Shown: positions 43,604 through 53,776, numbered from the stretch's first letter. The stretch is DNA of 61,397 nucleotides from Bacillota bacterium (GCA_023434855.1 JAEYSJ010000309.1:1-61397); one strand, 5' to 3'. Numbers and translations: made by a program. The notes: a model not told the origin generated them from the sequence alone.

Positions 43604-45297
43604 CATATTACACCTGTCTTCCACGTGCTTAACTCCTGGGCTACTGTTTTCATTACGCTGTTCCAGTCACCCGGAACGTTCTGACGGAATAGGCGCATTG
43701 TCGGATACCAGGGGGAATCGCTTCTCTCCAACAGCCACCGCCATTCACCGGCTGCTCGCAGCAGCAACCAGACAGGTTTGCCCAGTGCTCCTGTCAAATG
43801 GGCTACGGCCGTATCGACCGCGACAACTAGGTCAAGGTTCATGATCAGCGCGGCGGTATCGGCAAAATCCGCAATATTGTCTGTAAGGTCAATTAACTTC
43901 ATCCCGGGAGGTGGTGTTTTCGCCTGTTTGGCACGATCTCCTTTTTGCAAGCTGTAGAAAGTCACGCCAGGTACGTTCGCCAGGGGAGACATGGCTTGCA
44001 GGCCGCAATCGCGGGCATGTCCATAGGGATTCTCCGAATTGCCGGCCCAGACTAATCCTACCCGGAGGTTTGACCCAGGGGTATTCACTTTATGACGCCA
44101 GGTAGCCATATCGTACTGATCGGCAGTGAGATAAGGAATGTTTGCCGGAATTGTGGGCAGTGTTGTGCCGAAAATATGAGGCAGACTCATCAGAGGTACT
44201 GCCATATCACATTGTATGCGGGCATTTGTTGCCGCATTTTGTTCGACCAGTTCATCGATTCCGGGGAATTTAGCAAAAAGGCGCAGAAGAGGCTTGGGAA
44301 CAGAGAAGTGCACGCCCCCGCCCCGGGCTTTGACCAACGGCAGGAAACGGCAAAATTGTAAGGTGTCTCCGAAACCCTGTTCGTGATAAACAAGCAGGCG
44401 TTTACCGGAAAAATTCTCGCCACCCCAGCGCGGTTTGTCATCACACCATTCATAAAAATGACGGAACAGGCTGACTTTGGTGCGCCATTCATACTCGGCA
44501 AAGCCACGAGTCAGGTCACCGCTTAACAAGAAAGCGTCAGACCGGTTGCTATAAGCCTCCATATTTTGGGGATTTAGCGCTATTGCCCGATTATAAGCTG
44601 TGATAGCGTCCTCAACCCTTCGCAAGGCCAGTAAAGCATTTCCCAGATTATTATAGGCGCCATCTAAATCCGGTTTGAGGGCAATGGCATGCTGTAATGC
44701 TTCAACGGCCTCGTGCGGTCTTTGCAATTGCAGCAGGAAATTTCCCAGATTAGTATAAGCGCCGGCAAAGTCCGGTCTGAGCGCGATGGCCTGCTGCAAT
44801 GCTTCGACAGCTTCAGCCGGTCTGCACAAGGTGCCAAGTGCACCTCCCAGGTTATTATAGGCATCGGCAAAATCCGGTTTAATCCTGACTGCCTGTTGAA
44901 ACGCCAATACGGCGTCAGATAGTCTTGTCAGTTCGAGCATGATGGTTCCCAGGTGATACCATAATTCGGCACTGCCGGGGCAGTTAGCTAACCCTTGTTG
45001 GTAGGCCTGAATGGCGTCTGCCGGCAATCCCTGCACTTTAAGGACATATCCCAGATTAATATAGGCATCAGCAAAATCCGGTTTAAAAGCAATGGCCTGT
45101 TGCAGCGCCTGGACAGCATCCGGCAGTCTTTGCAAAGCAAGCAAGGTTGTCCCCAGGCTAAACCACAATTGGGCACTTTCGGGACAAATGGCTACCCCCT
45201 CCTGGTAACATTGCAGGGCATCGTCCAACAACCCCTGTTTCTTTAGCGCATACCCCCGCGAAAGCTGCCGCCGCTCTTCAGATTGACTTTCATTCAT
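43603..45297 (-). CDS. TPR - GT9-like glycosyltransferase, array copy 9
   Basis: 564 residues from ATG at 45297. Seven TPRs. C-terminal domain with VYHEQGFGD, VGLVWAGNS and AVDTAVAHLTGALGKPVW, where Thr replaces the usual Ala, and LLRAAGEWRW, where Arg replaces Pro. These substitutions sit next to the donor site and may alter specificity. The stop TGA overlaps the start of copy 10. Confidence 0.85.
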   Translation of the reverse strand: MNESQSEERRQLSRGYALKKQGLLDDALQCYQEGVAICPESAQLWFSLGTTLLALQRLPDAVQALQQAIAFKPDFADAYINLGYVLKVQGLPADAIQAYQQGLANCPGSAELWYHLGTIMLELTRLSDAVLAFQQAVRIKPDFADAYNNLGGALGTLCRPAEAVEALQQAIALRPDFAGAYTNLGNFLLQLQRPHEAVEALQHAIALKPDLDGAYNNLGNALLALRRVEDAITAYNRAIALNPQNMEAYSNRSDAFLLSGDLTRGFAEYEWRTKVSLFRHFYEWCDDKPRWGGENFSGKRLLVYHEQGFGDTLQFCRFLPLVKARGGGVHFSVPKPLLRLFAKFPGIDELVEQNAATNARIQCDMAVPLMSLPHIFGTTLPTIPANIPYLTADQYDMATWRHKVNTPGSNLRVGLVWAGNSENPYGHARDCGLQAMSPLANVPGVTFYSLQKGDRAKQAKTPPPGMKLIDLTDNIADFADTAALIMNLDLVVAVDTAVAHLTGALGKPVWLLLRAAGEWRWLLERSDSPWYPTMRLFRQNVPGDWNSVMKTVAQELSTWKTGVI

Positions 45298-45367
45298 CAT
45301 GTTTACACCTGCCTTCAAAGCTAGTAAGGTTCTTATATAAACGGTCAAGGAATTTATAAATAAAATT

Positions 45368-45417
45368 CAATGTTTTCTTGGCGCTCTTGGCGTCCTTGGC
45401 GGTTAACCCGTCCTTAT
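45368..45417. repeat. Array intergenic repeat, copy 2
   Basis: CAATGTTTTCTTGGCGCTCT then TGGCGTCCTTGGCGGTTAACC. The flanking sequence toward copy 9 is also shared with the gaps at 41878 and 55488. Confidence 0.7.
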
Positions 45418-47102
45418 GCTGACACCAGCATTCTTAACTCCTGCGCAACTGCCGTCATGACACTGCGCCAGTCACCTGGCGTGGATTGGCGGAACAGGCG
45501 TATTGCCGGATACCAGGGAGAATCGTTTCTCTTCAATAGCCACCGCCATTCCCCTGCCGCCGGCAGCAGCGTCCAGACCGGCTTGCCCAACGCCCCTGCC
45601 AGATGGGTGACAGCTGTGTCGACAGAGATAACCAGGTCGAGGTTCATAATCAACGCGGCGGTATCGGCAAAATCGTCAATATCGCCCGTCAGGTCGATGA
45701 GCGGCATTCCAGGCGGTGGCGTATGAGCCTCAAGGGCTGCCTTGTCTTTTTGTAGGCTGTAGAAAGTTATGCCAGGGATTTCCGCCAGGGGGGCCATGGC
45801 TTGCAGGCCGCAGGTGCGGATATGGCCAACGATGTTGTCCGAGTTGCTGGCCCAGACTAATCCGACCCGGAGGTTTGGTCCGGCGGCATTGATTTTGTTG
45901 CGCCAGACGGCAATCGAATGTTGTCCGGCAGCCAGATATGGGATGTTTGCAGGAATAGTAGACAAGGTTGTGCCAAAAATATAGGGCAGACTCAGCAGGG
46001 GTACCACCAGGTCATATTTCGCCTGACGAATTGCCTCTGCTGTGTGTTCAATTAATTCATCACATCCGGGCAAAGTAGTCAATAGGCGCAGCAGCGGCTT
46101 CTTGGCGGAAAACAGCACGCTGCCGCCCCGGGCTTTGACCAGCGGCAGGTAACGGCAAAATTGCAGGGCGTCCCCGAAGCCTTGCTCATGATAAATCAGC
46201 AGGCGCTTGCCGGCAAAATTCTCGCCACACCAGCGCGGTTGGCCGCCAAACCATTCATAGAAATGGTGGAACCGTTTAATTTGAGTGCGCCATTCATATT
46301 CATAAAAGCCATGTTCCAGGTTGCCGCTTAACAAGATCGCGGTAGCGCGGTTATAGTATATTTCCAGATCTGTAGGATTCAGTGCTAAGGCCTGGTTATA
46401 AGCCGCAATGGCATTTTCCGCTTGTCCCTGGGCCTGTAAAGCATTGCCTAAATTAAGATAGGCATCGGCAAAATCCGGTTTGAGGGTAATTGCTTGTTTT
46501 AAGGCGGCGACTGCTTCGGGCAGTCTTTGCACTTTGAGCAGGCTGGTTCCCAGGTTAAACCATAATTCTTCACTGCCAGGGCAATTCGCTAAACCTGTTT
46601 GGTAGCATTGGATGGCGTCCAAGGATAAACTTTGTTTATTAAAGGCATTTCCCAAGTTAGTATAGGCACAGGCTAAACCCGGTTCGAGGGCGATAGCTTG
46701 TTGTAACGCTGTGACAGCTTCAGGCAGTCTGGACACTGCGAGCAGGATTGATCCCAGGCTGTACCACAGATCGGCATTATCCGGGCAGGCGGCCAAGCCT
46801 TGCCGATAGCATTGAATGGCATTCTCTGGCAGTCCCTGTTCATTAAGGGCGACTCCCCAGTTAATATAAGCATTGGCAAAATCGGGTTTAAGTGCAATGG
46901 CTTGTTGCAATGTATCGATGGCTTCGGAGAATCTTGACAGTACGATAAGGCTGGTTCCCAGGTTATACCACAGTTCAAAATTTTCAGGGTAGATAGCTAA
47001 CCCTTCACGGCAGTATTGTATAGCATCCGTTATCACGTTTTGTTCGCTAGGGGCATTATCCGGTGATAGTTGTTGCCGTAACCCGGATTGGTTTTCATTC
47101 AT
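45414..47102 (-). CDS. TPR - GT9-like glycosyltransferase, array copy 8
   Basis: 562 residues from ATG at 47102, which overlaps the TGA of copy 7 (ATGA); the longer frame upstream runs inside copy 7. Seven TPRs in a clear alternation of PENF/CPDN/CPGS-ending and KPDF-ending repeats. C-terminal domain: IYHEQGFGD, VGLVWASNSDN, SVDTAVTHLAGALGKPVW (Thr instead of Ala before the His) and LLKRNDSPWYP. Confidence 0.85.
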   Translation of the reverse strand: MNENQSGLRQQLSPDNAPSEQNVITDAIQYCREGLAIYPENFELWYNLGTSLIVLSRFSEAIDTLQQAIALKPDFANAYINWGVALNEQGLPENAIQCYRQGLAACPDNADLWYSLGSILLAVSRLPEAVTALQQAIALEPGLACAYTNLGNAFNKQSLSLDAIQCYQTGLANCPGSEELWFNLGTSLLKVQRLPEAVAALKQAITLKPDFADAYLNLGNALQAQGQAENAIAAYNQALALNPTDLEIYYNRATAILLSGNLEHGFYEYEWRTQIKRFHHFYEWFGGQPRWCGENFAGKRLLIYHEQGFGDALQFCRYLPLVKARGGSVLFSAKKPLLRLLTTLPGCDELIEHTAEAIRQAKYDLVVPLLSLPYIFGTTLSTIPANIPYLAAGQHSIAVWRNKINAAGPNLRVGLVWASNSDNIVGHIRTCGLQAMAPLAEIPGITFYSLQKDKAALEAHTPPPGMPLIDLTGDIDDFADTAALIMNLDLVISVDTAVTHLAGALGKPVWTLLPAAGEWRWLLKRNDSPWYPAIRLFRQSTPGDWRSVMTAVAQELRMLVSA

Positions 47103-48697
47103 ACTGCTGCACCTGCTTTCCACATTTTTAATTCTTGGGCGACTGCTGTCATTACGCTGTCCCAATCACCTGGCGCGGACTGGCGGAACAGGCGCATGGT
47201 CGGATACCAGGGAGTATCGTTTCTGGCTAATAACCACTGCCATGAACCAGCCGTCGACAGCAACGTCCAGACAGGTTTACCCAGCGCGCCTGCCAAATGG
47301 GCTACGGCTGTATCGACCGACACAACAAGATCCAGGTTTATAATCAGCGCAGCGGTATCGGCAAAATCCGCAAGATCGTCTGTCAGGTCAATGAGCCGCA
47401 TACCGGGTGGTGGCGTATAGGCCTCATTAGCTGCTTCGCCCTTTTGCAGGCTGTAGAAAGTCATGCCGGGTATGCCTGCCAGGGGGGACATAGCCTGCAG
47501 GCTGCAGGTGCGCGTTTGCCCGGGGATGTTTGCCTGATTACCGGCCCAGACTAATCCTACCCGCAGGTTTGTGCCAGGACAATTGAGTCTGCTGCGCCAG
47601 GCGGCAATTAAGTGCTGATTAGCAGTCAGATAGGGAATAGCTGCCGGAATAGTAGGTAGTGTAGTGCCAAAAATGTGAGGCAGACTCATAAGCGGCACGG
47701 AGAGGTCAAATTGTGTACAGGAAATTCTTTCTTCAGTTTGTTCTATTAGTTCATCAATTCCGGGAAAGTCGCTAAATAAACGCAGTAGAGGCTTCGGGAC
47801 TGTAAATTGTACGCTGCCGCCCCGGGCCTTGACCAGCGGCAGGTAACGGCAAAATTGCAGGGTATCGCCGTAGCCTTGCTCATGATAAACCAGCAGGCGT
47901 TTACCGGCAAAATTTTCACCACACCAGCGCGGCTTGTCATCATACCATTCATAGAAATAACGGCATTGATTGGATTTAGTACGCCATTCATATTCAGCAA
48001 AACCACGGACCAGGTCACCACTTTGTAAGATAGCCACAGCACGGTTGTTATATATATCCGGATCTAAGGGATCCAGCGCTATGGCGCGGTCGTAAGCAGC
48101 GATGGCGTCTTCAACCTTCCCCTGGGTTTGGAGTGCAATTCCCAGATTAGTATAAGCGCCGGCAAAATCAGGGTTAAGCGCGATTGCTTGCTGCTGTGCT
48201 GCGGCGGCTTCAGCCGGTCTTTGCAATTGGAGATGGGCATTGCCCAAATTAATATAGGCGCTGATCAAATCCAGCTTGAGGGCAATTGCTTGCTGCAGTG
48301 CTGTGACAGCATCAGCTGGCCTTTGCACTTTGAACAGGGTGGTTCCCAAGTTAAACCATAATTCGGCATTGTCCGGGCAAACAGCTACACCTTGTTGGTA
48401 GCATTGAATGGCGTCCTCGGACAGATTCTGTTCATTAAGGGCGCCTCCCAAATTCATATAGGCATCAGCAAAATCCGGTTTATAAGCAATTGCCTTTCGC
48501 AATGCTTCTATGGCCTCAGACAATCTTGACATTTCGAGCAGGATGGTTCCCAGGCTATACCACAATTCGGCATTACCGGGGCAACTGGATAACCCTTGTT
48601 GGTAGCAATGAATGACGTCTTCGAACAGACCCTGCTCATAAAGGGCATACCCCAGCGACAGTTGTTGCCAAACCTCATATTGATGTTCATCCATCAT
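47099..48697 (-). CDS. TPR - GT9-like glycosyltransferase, array copy 7
   Basis: 532 residues from ATG at 48697; its start overlaps the stop of copy 6. Six TPRs, one with an AAAAQQQAIALNPDF variation. C-terminal domain: VYHEQGYGD, VGLVWAGNQ, SVDTAVAHLAGALGKPVW followed by TLLSTAGSWQW, in which the usual PAAGEWRW is changed. It is the only copy with Gln in place of that Arg. Confidence 0.85.
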   Translation of the reverse strand: MMDEHQYEVWQQLSLGYALYEQGLFEDVIHCYQQGLSSCPGNAELWYSLGTILLEMSRLSEAIEALRKAIAYKPDFADAYMNLGGALNEQNLSEDAIQCYQQGVAVCPDNAELWFNLGTTLFKVQRPADAVTALQQAIALKLDLISAYINLGNAHLQLQRPAEAAAAQQQAIALNPDFAGAYTNLGIALQTQGKVEDAIAAYDRAIALDPLDPDIYNNRAVAILQSGDLVRGFAEYEWRTKSNQCRYFYEWYDDKPRWCGENFAGKRLLVYHEQGYGDTLQFCRYLPLVKARGGSVQFTVPKPLLRLFSDFPGIDELIEQTEERISCTQFDLSVPLMSLPHIFGTTLPTIPAAIPYLTANQHLIAAWRSRLNCPGTNLRVGLVWAGNQANIPGQTRTCSLQAMSPLAGIPGMTFYSLQKGEAANEAYTPPPGMRLIDLTDDLADFADTAALIINLDLVVSVDTAVAHLAGALGKPVWTLLSTAGSWQWLLARNDTPWYPTMRLFRQSAPGDWDSVMTAVAQELKMWKAGAAV

Positions 48698-49977
48698 GCA
48701 TTACCTGCCTTTAACGCACTTAAATCCCGGGCAACTGTCGTCATTACACCACTCCAGTCGCCCGGAACGGACTGGCGGAACAGGCGCATGGTCGGATACC
48801 AGGGTGAATCGTTTCTGGACAGTAACCACCGCCATTCACCGGCTGCGGGCAGCAGTGTCCAGACAGGCTTGCCCAGCGCACCTACCAAATGGACTACAGC
48901 TGTGTCGATTGATATTACAAGATCCAGGTTCATAATCAAAGCGGCGGTGTCGGCGAAATCGGCAATATCCTTCGTCAGGTCAATGAGCTGCATCCCTGGC
49001 GGCGTGGCCGTCTCTTTGGCTGCTTCGCCTTTTTGTAGGCTGTAGAAAGTTACACCAGGTATATCTGCCAGGGGAGACATGGCCTGCAGGCCGCAGGTGC
49101 GGTTTTGTTCAGGCATGTGTGCCGGATCACCGGCCCAGACCAAGCCTACCCGCAGGTTTGCTTCAGAACAATTTATTTTGCCGCGCCAGGCGGCAACAGC
49201 GTGCCGGTCGGCATTTAAATACGGAATGTCCGCCGGGACAGTGTGCAGTGTTGTGCCAAAGATGTGGGGCAGGCTCATGAGCGGCACAGCCAGGTCGAAT
49301 TGAGTCTCAGAAATTGTGTCCGCAGTATATTCTAGCAGTTCATCAATTCCAGGGAAATTGGCAAACAGGCGCAGCAGCGGCTGCTTGACCGCGAATTGCA
49401 CGCTGCCGCCCCGGGCTTTGACCAGCGGCAGGTAACGGCAAAACTGCAGGGTGTCGCCGAAGCCTTGTTCATGAAAAATAAGCAGGCGTTTGCCGGGAAA
49501 ACTTTCACCCTGCCAGCGCGGTTTATCAGCACACCATTCGAAAAAGTGACGGAACCCGTCGATTTTAGCGCGCCATTCATATTCGGCAAAACCGTTGGTC
49601 AGGTCACCGCTTAACAACATCGCCAGAGCGCGGTTTAGGTATACTTCCGGAAAGTTGGGATTGAGGGCAATAGCCTGATTATAAACAGCGATGGCGTTTT
49701 TAGCCTTTCCCTGGGACTGCAGTGCAGTTCCCAGGTTAGTATAGGCATCGGCAAAATCAGGTTTGCACGCGATTGCCTGTTGCAATGCTTCAACCGCCTC
49801 AGGCAGTCTTGACACTGCAAGCAGGGTGGCTCCCAGGCTGTACCATAATTCGGCATTGCCGGGGCAGCGAGCTAAACCTTCCCGGTAACATTGAATGGCT
49901 TTTTCGAACAAGCCCTGCTCATACAGGGCATATCCCAGCGACAAGTGGTGCAGGATTCTGGCTTGACTTTCACTCAC
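48694..49977 (-). CDS. TPR - GT9-like glycosyltransferase, array copy 6 (short TPR)
   Basis: 427 residues from GTG at 49977; GGAAG precedes it instead of the usual AGGTG. Only three full TPRs (one CPGN and two KPDF/NPNF-type). C-terminal domain: FHEQGFGD, VGLVWAGDP and SIDTAVVHLVGALGKPVW, with Val twice where the others have Ala. It overlaps the stop of copy 5 by 8 bp and the start of copy 7. Confidence 0.85.
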   Translation of the reverse strand: MSESQARILHHLSLGYALYEQGLFEKAIQCYREGLARCPGNAELWYSLGATLLAVSRLPEAVEALQQAIACKPDFADAYTNLGTALQSQGKAKNAIAVYNQAIALNPNFPEVYLNRALAMLLSGDLTNGFAEYEWRAKIDGFRHFFEWCADKPRWQGESFPGKRLLIFHEQGFGDTLQFCRYLPLVKARGGSVQFAVKQPLLRLFANFPGIDELLEYTADTISETQFDLAVPLMSLPHIFGTTLHTVPADIPYLNADRHAVAAWRGKINCSEANLRVGLVWAGDPAHMPEQNRTCGLQAMSPLADIPGVTFYSLQKGEAAKETATPPGMQLIDLTKDIADFADTAALIMNLDLVISIDTAVVHLVGALGKPVWTLLPAAGEWRWLLSRNDSPWYPTMRLFRQSVPGDWSGVMTTVARDLSALKAGNA

Positions 49978-51679
49978 TATATTTCAGCTTCCTTTCACAT
50001 TCCGCATGCGACAGTTCCTGGGCGACTGTTGTCATTACGCCGGTCCAGTCACCTGGAGCGGACTGGCGGAACAGACGCATGGTCGGATACCAGGGAGAAT
50101 CATTTCGGGCCATTAACCACCGCCATGTATTTATTGCCGGCAGCAGAGTCCAGACAGGCTTGCCCAGCGCGCCTGCCAAATGCGCTACAGATGTATCAAC
50201 CGCTATAATAAGATCAAGGTTCATAATCAGTGCGGCGGTGTCGGCAAAATCATCAATATCGTCAGTAAGGTCGATGAGCCGCATGCCGGGCGGCGGTGTG
50301 GCGGCTTCCCCTGCGGCTTCACCTTTTTGCAGACTGTAGAAAGTCACGCCGGAGATGCTGGCCAAGGGCGACATCGCTTGCAGGCCGCAAGTGCGAATTT
50401 GCCAAGGAATGTTTTTTGGATTACCGGCCCAGACCAGCCCTACCCGCAGGTTTGATCCGGGACGTTTCATTTTATCCTGCCAGATGTTGATGCAGTGCTG
50501 ATCGGCAGTTAAATAAGGAATGTCTGACGGAATCGTAGGTAATGTTGTGCCAAAAATGTGGGGCAAACTCAGCAGGGGCACGGCCAGGTCAAAATGTGTC
50601 CGGAAAATTGCCGCCGGAGTATGCTCGATTAGTTCATCAATTCCAGACAAATGACCAAATAAGCGCAGCAGGGGCTGGGGAGCCGAAAATTGCACGATAC
50701 CGCCCCGGGCTTTGACCAGCGGCAGGTAACGGCAAAACTGCAGGGCGTCGCCGTAGCCTTGCTCATGAAAAATAAGCAGACGTTTGCCGGAAAAATATTC
50801 ACCGCACCATTGCGGCCGGTCGTCACACCAATCATAAGAATGACGATAGCGGTTCGCTTTCCTGCGCCACTCATATTCGGCAAAGCCGCGGGCCAGGTCG
50901 CCGCTAAGCAAGATTGCCAGCGAACGGTTATGATATATTTCCGGGTTTTTAGAATCCAGTGTGAGAGCTTGGTTATAAGCAATGATGGCGTTCTCAACCT
51001 TTCCCTGGTACTGTAAGGCAATTCCTAGATTAGTGTAGGCGTCAGCAAAATCCGGCTGGCATGCGATGGTCTGTTGCAATGCTTCAACAGCCTCAGGGTG
51101 TTTTTGCAGTTCGAGAAAAGCAGTCCCCAGGCTGAACCACAATTGGGCATCGTCAGGACAAATGGCTAACCCCTGCCGGTAGTATTGGATGGCATTCTCG
51201 GGCAGGCCTTGCTGTTTAAGGGCATGGCCCAGATTAATATAAGCATTGGCCAGGTCCGGTTTAAGCGCAATAGCCTGTTGCAACGCCTGGAGTGCTTCAG
51301 GCAGGTTTGGCAATTCAATAAGGGCTGTACCCAGGTTATACCATAAATGGGCATTGCCGGGGCAAACCGCTAACCCATTGCGGTAGCATTGAATGGCGTT
51401 TTCGGACAGGCCTTGTTCGTTGAGGGCATTTCCCAGATTAATATAGGCACCGGCGAAATCCGGTTTGAGGGCGATGGCCTGTTGCAACGCTTCGACGGCA
51501 TCGGACAGTTTTGACAGCTTGAGAAAGGAATTTCCCAGGTTAAACCATAATTCGGCATTATCAGGGCAGATAGCTAAACCTTCACGGTAGCATTGAACGG
51601 CGTCCTCCGGCAGACCCTGCTCATTAAGGGAACTCCCCAACGAAAGATGCTGCAGTACTCTGGATAGGTTTTCACTCAT
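49970..51679 (-). CDS. TPR - GT9-like glycosyltransferase, array copy 5
   Basis: 569 residues from ATG at 51679. Seven TPRs in alternation. C-terminal domain: FHEQGYGD, VGLVWAGNP, IAVDTSVAHLAGALGKPVW (Ser for Ala) and TLLPAINTWRWLMARND, in which the AAGE loop is replaced by AINT. It ends with a basic tail (HAECERKLKYSE) not seen in other copies. Confidence 0.85.
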   Translation of the reverse strand: MSENLSRVLQHLSLGSSLNEQGLPEDAVQCYREGLAICPDNAELWFNLGNSFLKLSKLSDAVEALQQAIALKPDFAGAYINLGNALNEQGLSENAIQCYRNGLAVCPGNAHLWYNLGTALIELPNLPEALQALQQAIALKPDLANAYINLGHALKQQGLPENAIQYYRQGLAICPDDAQLWFSLGTAFLELQKHPEAVEALQQTIACQPDFADAYTNLGIALQYQGKVENAIIAYNQALTLDSKNPEIYHNRSLAILLSGDLARGFAEYEWRRKANRYRHSYDWCDDRPQWCGEYFSGKRLLIFHEQGYGDALQFCRYLPLVKARGGIVQFSAPQPLLRLFGHLSGIDELIEHTPAAIFRTHFDLAVPLLSLPHIFGTTLPTIPSDIPYLTADQHCINIWQDKMKRPGSNLRVGLVWAGNPKNIPWQIRTCGLQAMSPLASISGVTFYSLQKGEAAGEAATPPPGMRLIDLTDDIDDFADTAALIMNLDLIIAVDTSVAHLAGALGKPVWTLLPAINTWRWLMARNDSPWYPTMRLFRQSAPGDWTGVMTTVAQELSHAECERKLKYSE

Positions 51680-51716
51680 ACTGTTACACCTGCTTTCCAT
51701 TTAATGATAAAGGTAA

Positions 51717-53390
51717 TTATTTTGCTGTTGACGTTGATAGTGTTCTTAACTCCTGAGCGACTGCCGTCATTACGCTGCTCCAGTCGCCCGGAGAACTCTG
51801 GCGGAACAGGCGCATTGTCGGATACCAGGGAGTATCGCTTCTGGCTAATAACCACCGCCATTCACCGGCTGCCGGCAGCAGCGTCCAGACCGGTTTGCCC
51901 AGGGCGCCGGCCAGATGGGCGACGGCTGTGTCAATGGAGATCACAAGATCGAGGTTCATAATCAGCGCTGCAGTATCGGCGAAGTCTTCAATATCGTCCG
52001 TCAGGTCAATGAGCTGCATGTTAGGTGGCAGTGTATTGGCCTGTTTGGCGGCCTCGCCCTTTTGCAGGCTATAGAAAGTTACGCCAGGTATGCCTGCCAG
52101 GGGCGACATGGCCGGCAGGCCGCAGGTGCGGATTTGTCCGGCCATGTTTGCCGGATTGCCGGCCCATACCAGTCCAACCCGCAGGTTTGAGCCGGGGCAT
52201 TTCATTCTGTCGCGCCATGCGGCTATACAGTGTTGATCGATAGTCAGATATGGAACATCTGACGGAATTGTCGGTAAGGTTGTACCGAAAATATAAGGCA
52301 AACTCAGCAGCGGTACTGCCAGGTCGGATTCTGTTCGGGCAATGGCTGCTGGGCTGTGTTCTACCAGTTCATCAATTCCGGGACAGTCAGCCAACAGGCG
52401 CAGCAGCGGCTGCTTGGCCGAGAACTGCACGATGCCGCCCCGGGTCTTGACCAGCGGCAGGTAACGGCAAAATTGCAGGGTGTCGCCGCAGCCTTGTTCA
52501 TCATAAACCAGCAGGCGTTTGCCGGAAAAATTCTCGCCACGCCAGCGCGGTTTGTCATCAAACCATTCGTAAAAATGATGGAGCCTGCCGGGTTTGGTGC
52601 GCCACTCATATTCGGCAAAACCACGGGCCAGGTCGCCGCTCAGCAGGATAACCTGGGCGCGGTTGGTATATAAGTCCGGATCTGTGGGAGACAGCGAGAT
52701 AGCGTGGTCATATGCAGCGATGGCCTCCCCGGCTTTTCCCTGGGACTGCAGCGCATTTCCCAGGTTATTGTAGGCCCCGGCTAAATCTGGTTTAAGATCA
52801 ATGGCCTGTTGCAGAGTAGCGACGGCTTCGTTTGGTTTGTGCAGCAGGAGCAGGCCGTTTCCCAGATGCATATACGCTTCGGCGAAATCCGGTTTGAGGG
52901 CGATGGCCTGTTGCAGCGCTTTGACGCCCTCGGCCGCCTGCGCCGCTTCCAGCAGGATGCCTCCCAGGTTATACCACAATTTGGCATCTAAAATACACTT
53001 GTAATTCGGCCGCAGCGCAATTGCTGCCTGAAAGCTACGGCTTGCTTCAGCAAGCTGCCCCAGGCTGTGGAAGGCTGCTCCCAGGCCGCACAATGGTTTG
53101 AAATAATTGGGCTTGAGGGTCACCGCCTGGCGGAAACTGGTGAGAGCGTCTGTTAATTGGTTTTGGGCCAGCAATGTGCGTCCTAATTGATAATGGGCCA
53201 CAGCGCTGGCTGGTTTCAGGGCCAATGCCTGCCGGAAACATTCGGCCGCTTCGGCCCATTGTTCCTGCTTATACAAAGACTTCCCCAGTTTCATATACAA
53301 TGCCGCTGCTCTGGCCGGATTGCCGTCAGCAGCAAGATTCCCGGCTTTCACGGAAATTTGCTGCAGGCCTCCGTATGAGGGTTCACTCAT
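51717..53390 (-). CDS. TPR - GT9-like glycosyltransferase, array copy 4 (divergent N terminus)
   Basis: 557 residues. First gene of its transcription unit. Six TPRs, but the first three (about 28-140) differ from all other copies (WAEAAECFRQALALKP, LTDALTSFRQAVTLKP) and the third carries a four-residue insertion (YKCILDAK). The last three and the C-terminal domain (VYDEQGCGD, VGLVWAGNP, SIDTAVAHLAGALGKPVW) are typical. The DEQGCGD variant is shared with copies 1 and 13. Possibly an ancestral copy or recombinant (inference). Confidence 0.85.
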   Translation of the reverse strand: MSEPSYGGLQQISVKAGNLAADGNPARAAALYMKLGKSLYKQEQWAEAAECFRQALALKPASAVAHYQLGRTLLAQNQLTDALTSFRQAVTLKPNYFKPLCGLGAAFHSLGQLAEASRSFQAAIALRPNYKCILDAKLWYNLGGILLEAAQAAEGVKALQQAIALKPDFAEAYMHLGNGLLLLHKPNEAVATLQQAIDLKPDLAGAYNNLGNALQSQGKAGEAIAAYDHAISLSPTDPDLYTNRAQVILLSGDLARGFAEYEWRTKPGRLHHFYEWFDDKPRWRGENFSGKRLLVYDEQGCGDTLQFCRYLPLVKTRGGIVQFSAKQPLLRLLADCPGIDELVEHSPAAIARTESDLAVPLLSLPYIFGTTLPTIPSDVPYLTIDQHCIAAWRDRMKCPGSNLRVGLVWAGNPANMAGQIRTCGLPAMSPLAGIPGVTFYSLQKGEAAKQANTLPPNMQLIDLTDDIEDFADTAALIMNLDLVISIDTAVAHLAGALGKPVWTLLPAAGEWRWLLARSDTPWYPTMRLFRQSSPGDWSSVMTAVAQELRTLSTSTAK

Positions 53391-53425
53391 GCTATTACAC
53401 CTGCTTTCATCAGTTTATAATAGAG

Positions 53426-53522
53426 GCTATTACAAAATACTCACGTGCATTGCGTTTGCCTAACATACAAATTTGCTGTGTGGCTTCCTATATGGCTTAG
53501 CATCCGGGTATTTTGTAACAGC
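53426..53522. repeat. Inverted repeat in the leader of copy 4
   Basis: GCTATTACAAAATAC at 53426-53440 and GTATTTTGTAACAGC at 53508-53522: 14 of 15 bases complementary, 67 bases apart. Confidence 0.75.
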
Positions 53523-53588
53523 TTTAAAGAATTTTAAGGAAAGTGATGTTTTTTTGAAACACACTCTAGTAAGGGGTAATTCCTCTAG

Positions 53589-53617
53589 TTACATTCAAAA
53601 ATTAATGGGATTTTCAA
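53589..53617 (-). promoter_or_regulatory. Conserved glycosylation-island promoter 2
   Basis: Minus strand: TTGAAA, 17 bases, ATGTAA with preceding TGA. It lies about 200 bp upstream of copy 4, leaving a long leader. Confidence 0.65.
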
Positions 53618-53629
53618 CCAGATAAATGC

Positions 53630-53661
53630 AAAAAAGCCTACCTGTTCTTTGAGTAGGCTTT
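53630..53661 (-). terminator. Terminator of array unit 1 (copies 1-3)
   Basis: Minus strand: AAAGCCTAC, loop, GTAGGCTTTTTT. Confidence 0.85.
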
Positions 53662-53680
53662 GGTGAGGGGGAGAAAACGA

Positions 53681-53753
53681 TTAACCGCCAAGGGCGCCAA
53701 GAACGCCAAGGTATTAACTGTTTTTTGGCGTTCTTGGCGTTTTTGGCGGTTAG
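53681..53753. repeat. Array intergenic repeat, inverted pair
   Basis: TTAACCGCCAAGGGCGCCAA then GAACGCCAAGG faces TTGGCGTTCTTGGCG then TTTTTGGCGGTTA, so the element forms a long hairpin here. Confidence 0.75.
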
Positions 53754-53776
53754 AAATTTCTTTAACAATGTGGTTA

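Larger units (their letters stand above)
53391..53776. other. Gap between array units: terminator, promoter, inverted repeats
   Basis: The largest gap inside the array. Holds a 15-bp inverted repeat (53426-53522), a conserved promoter (53589), the terminator of the upstream unit (53630) and an array intergenic repeat in both orientations (53681). No gene. Confidence 0.65.
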
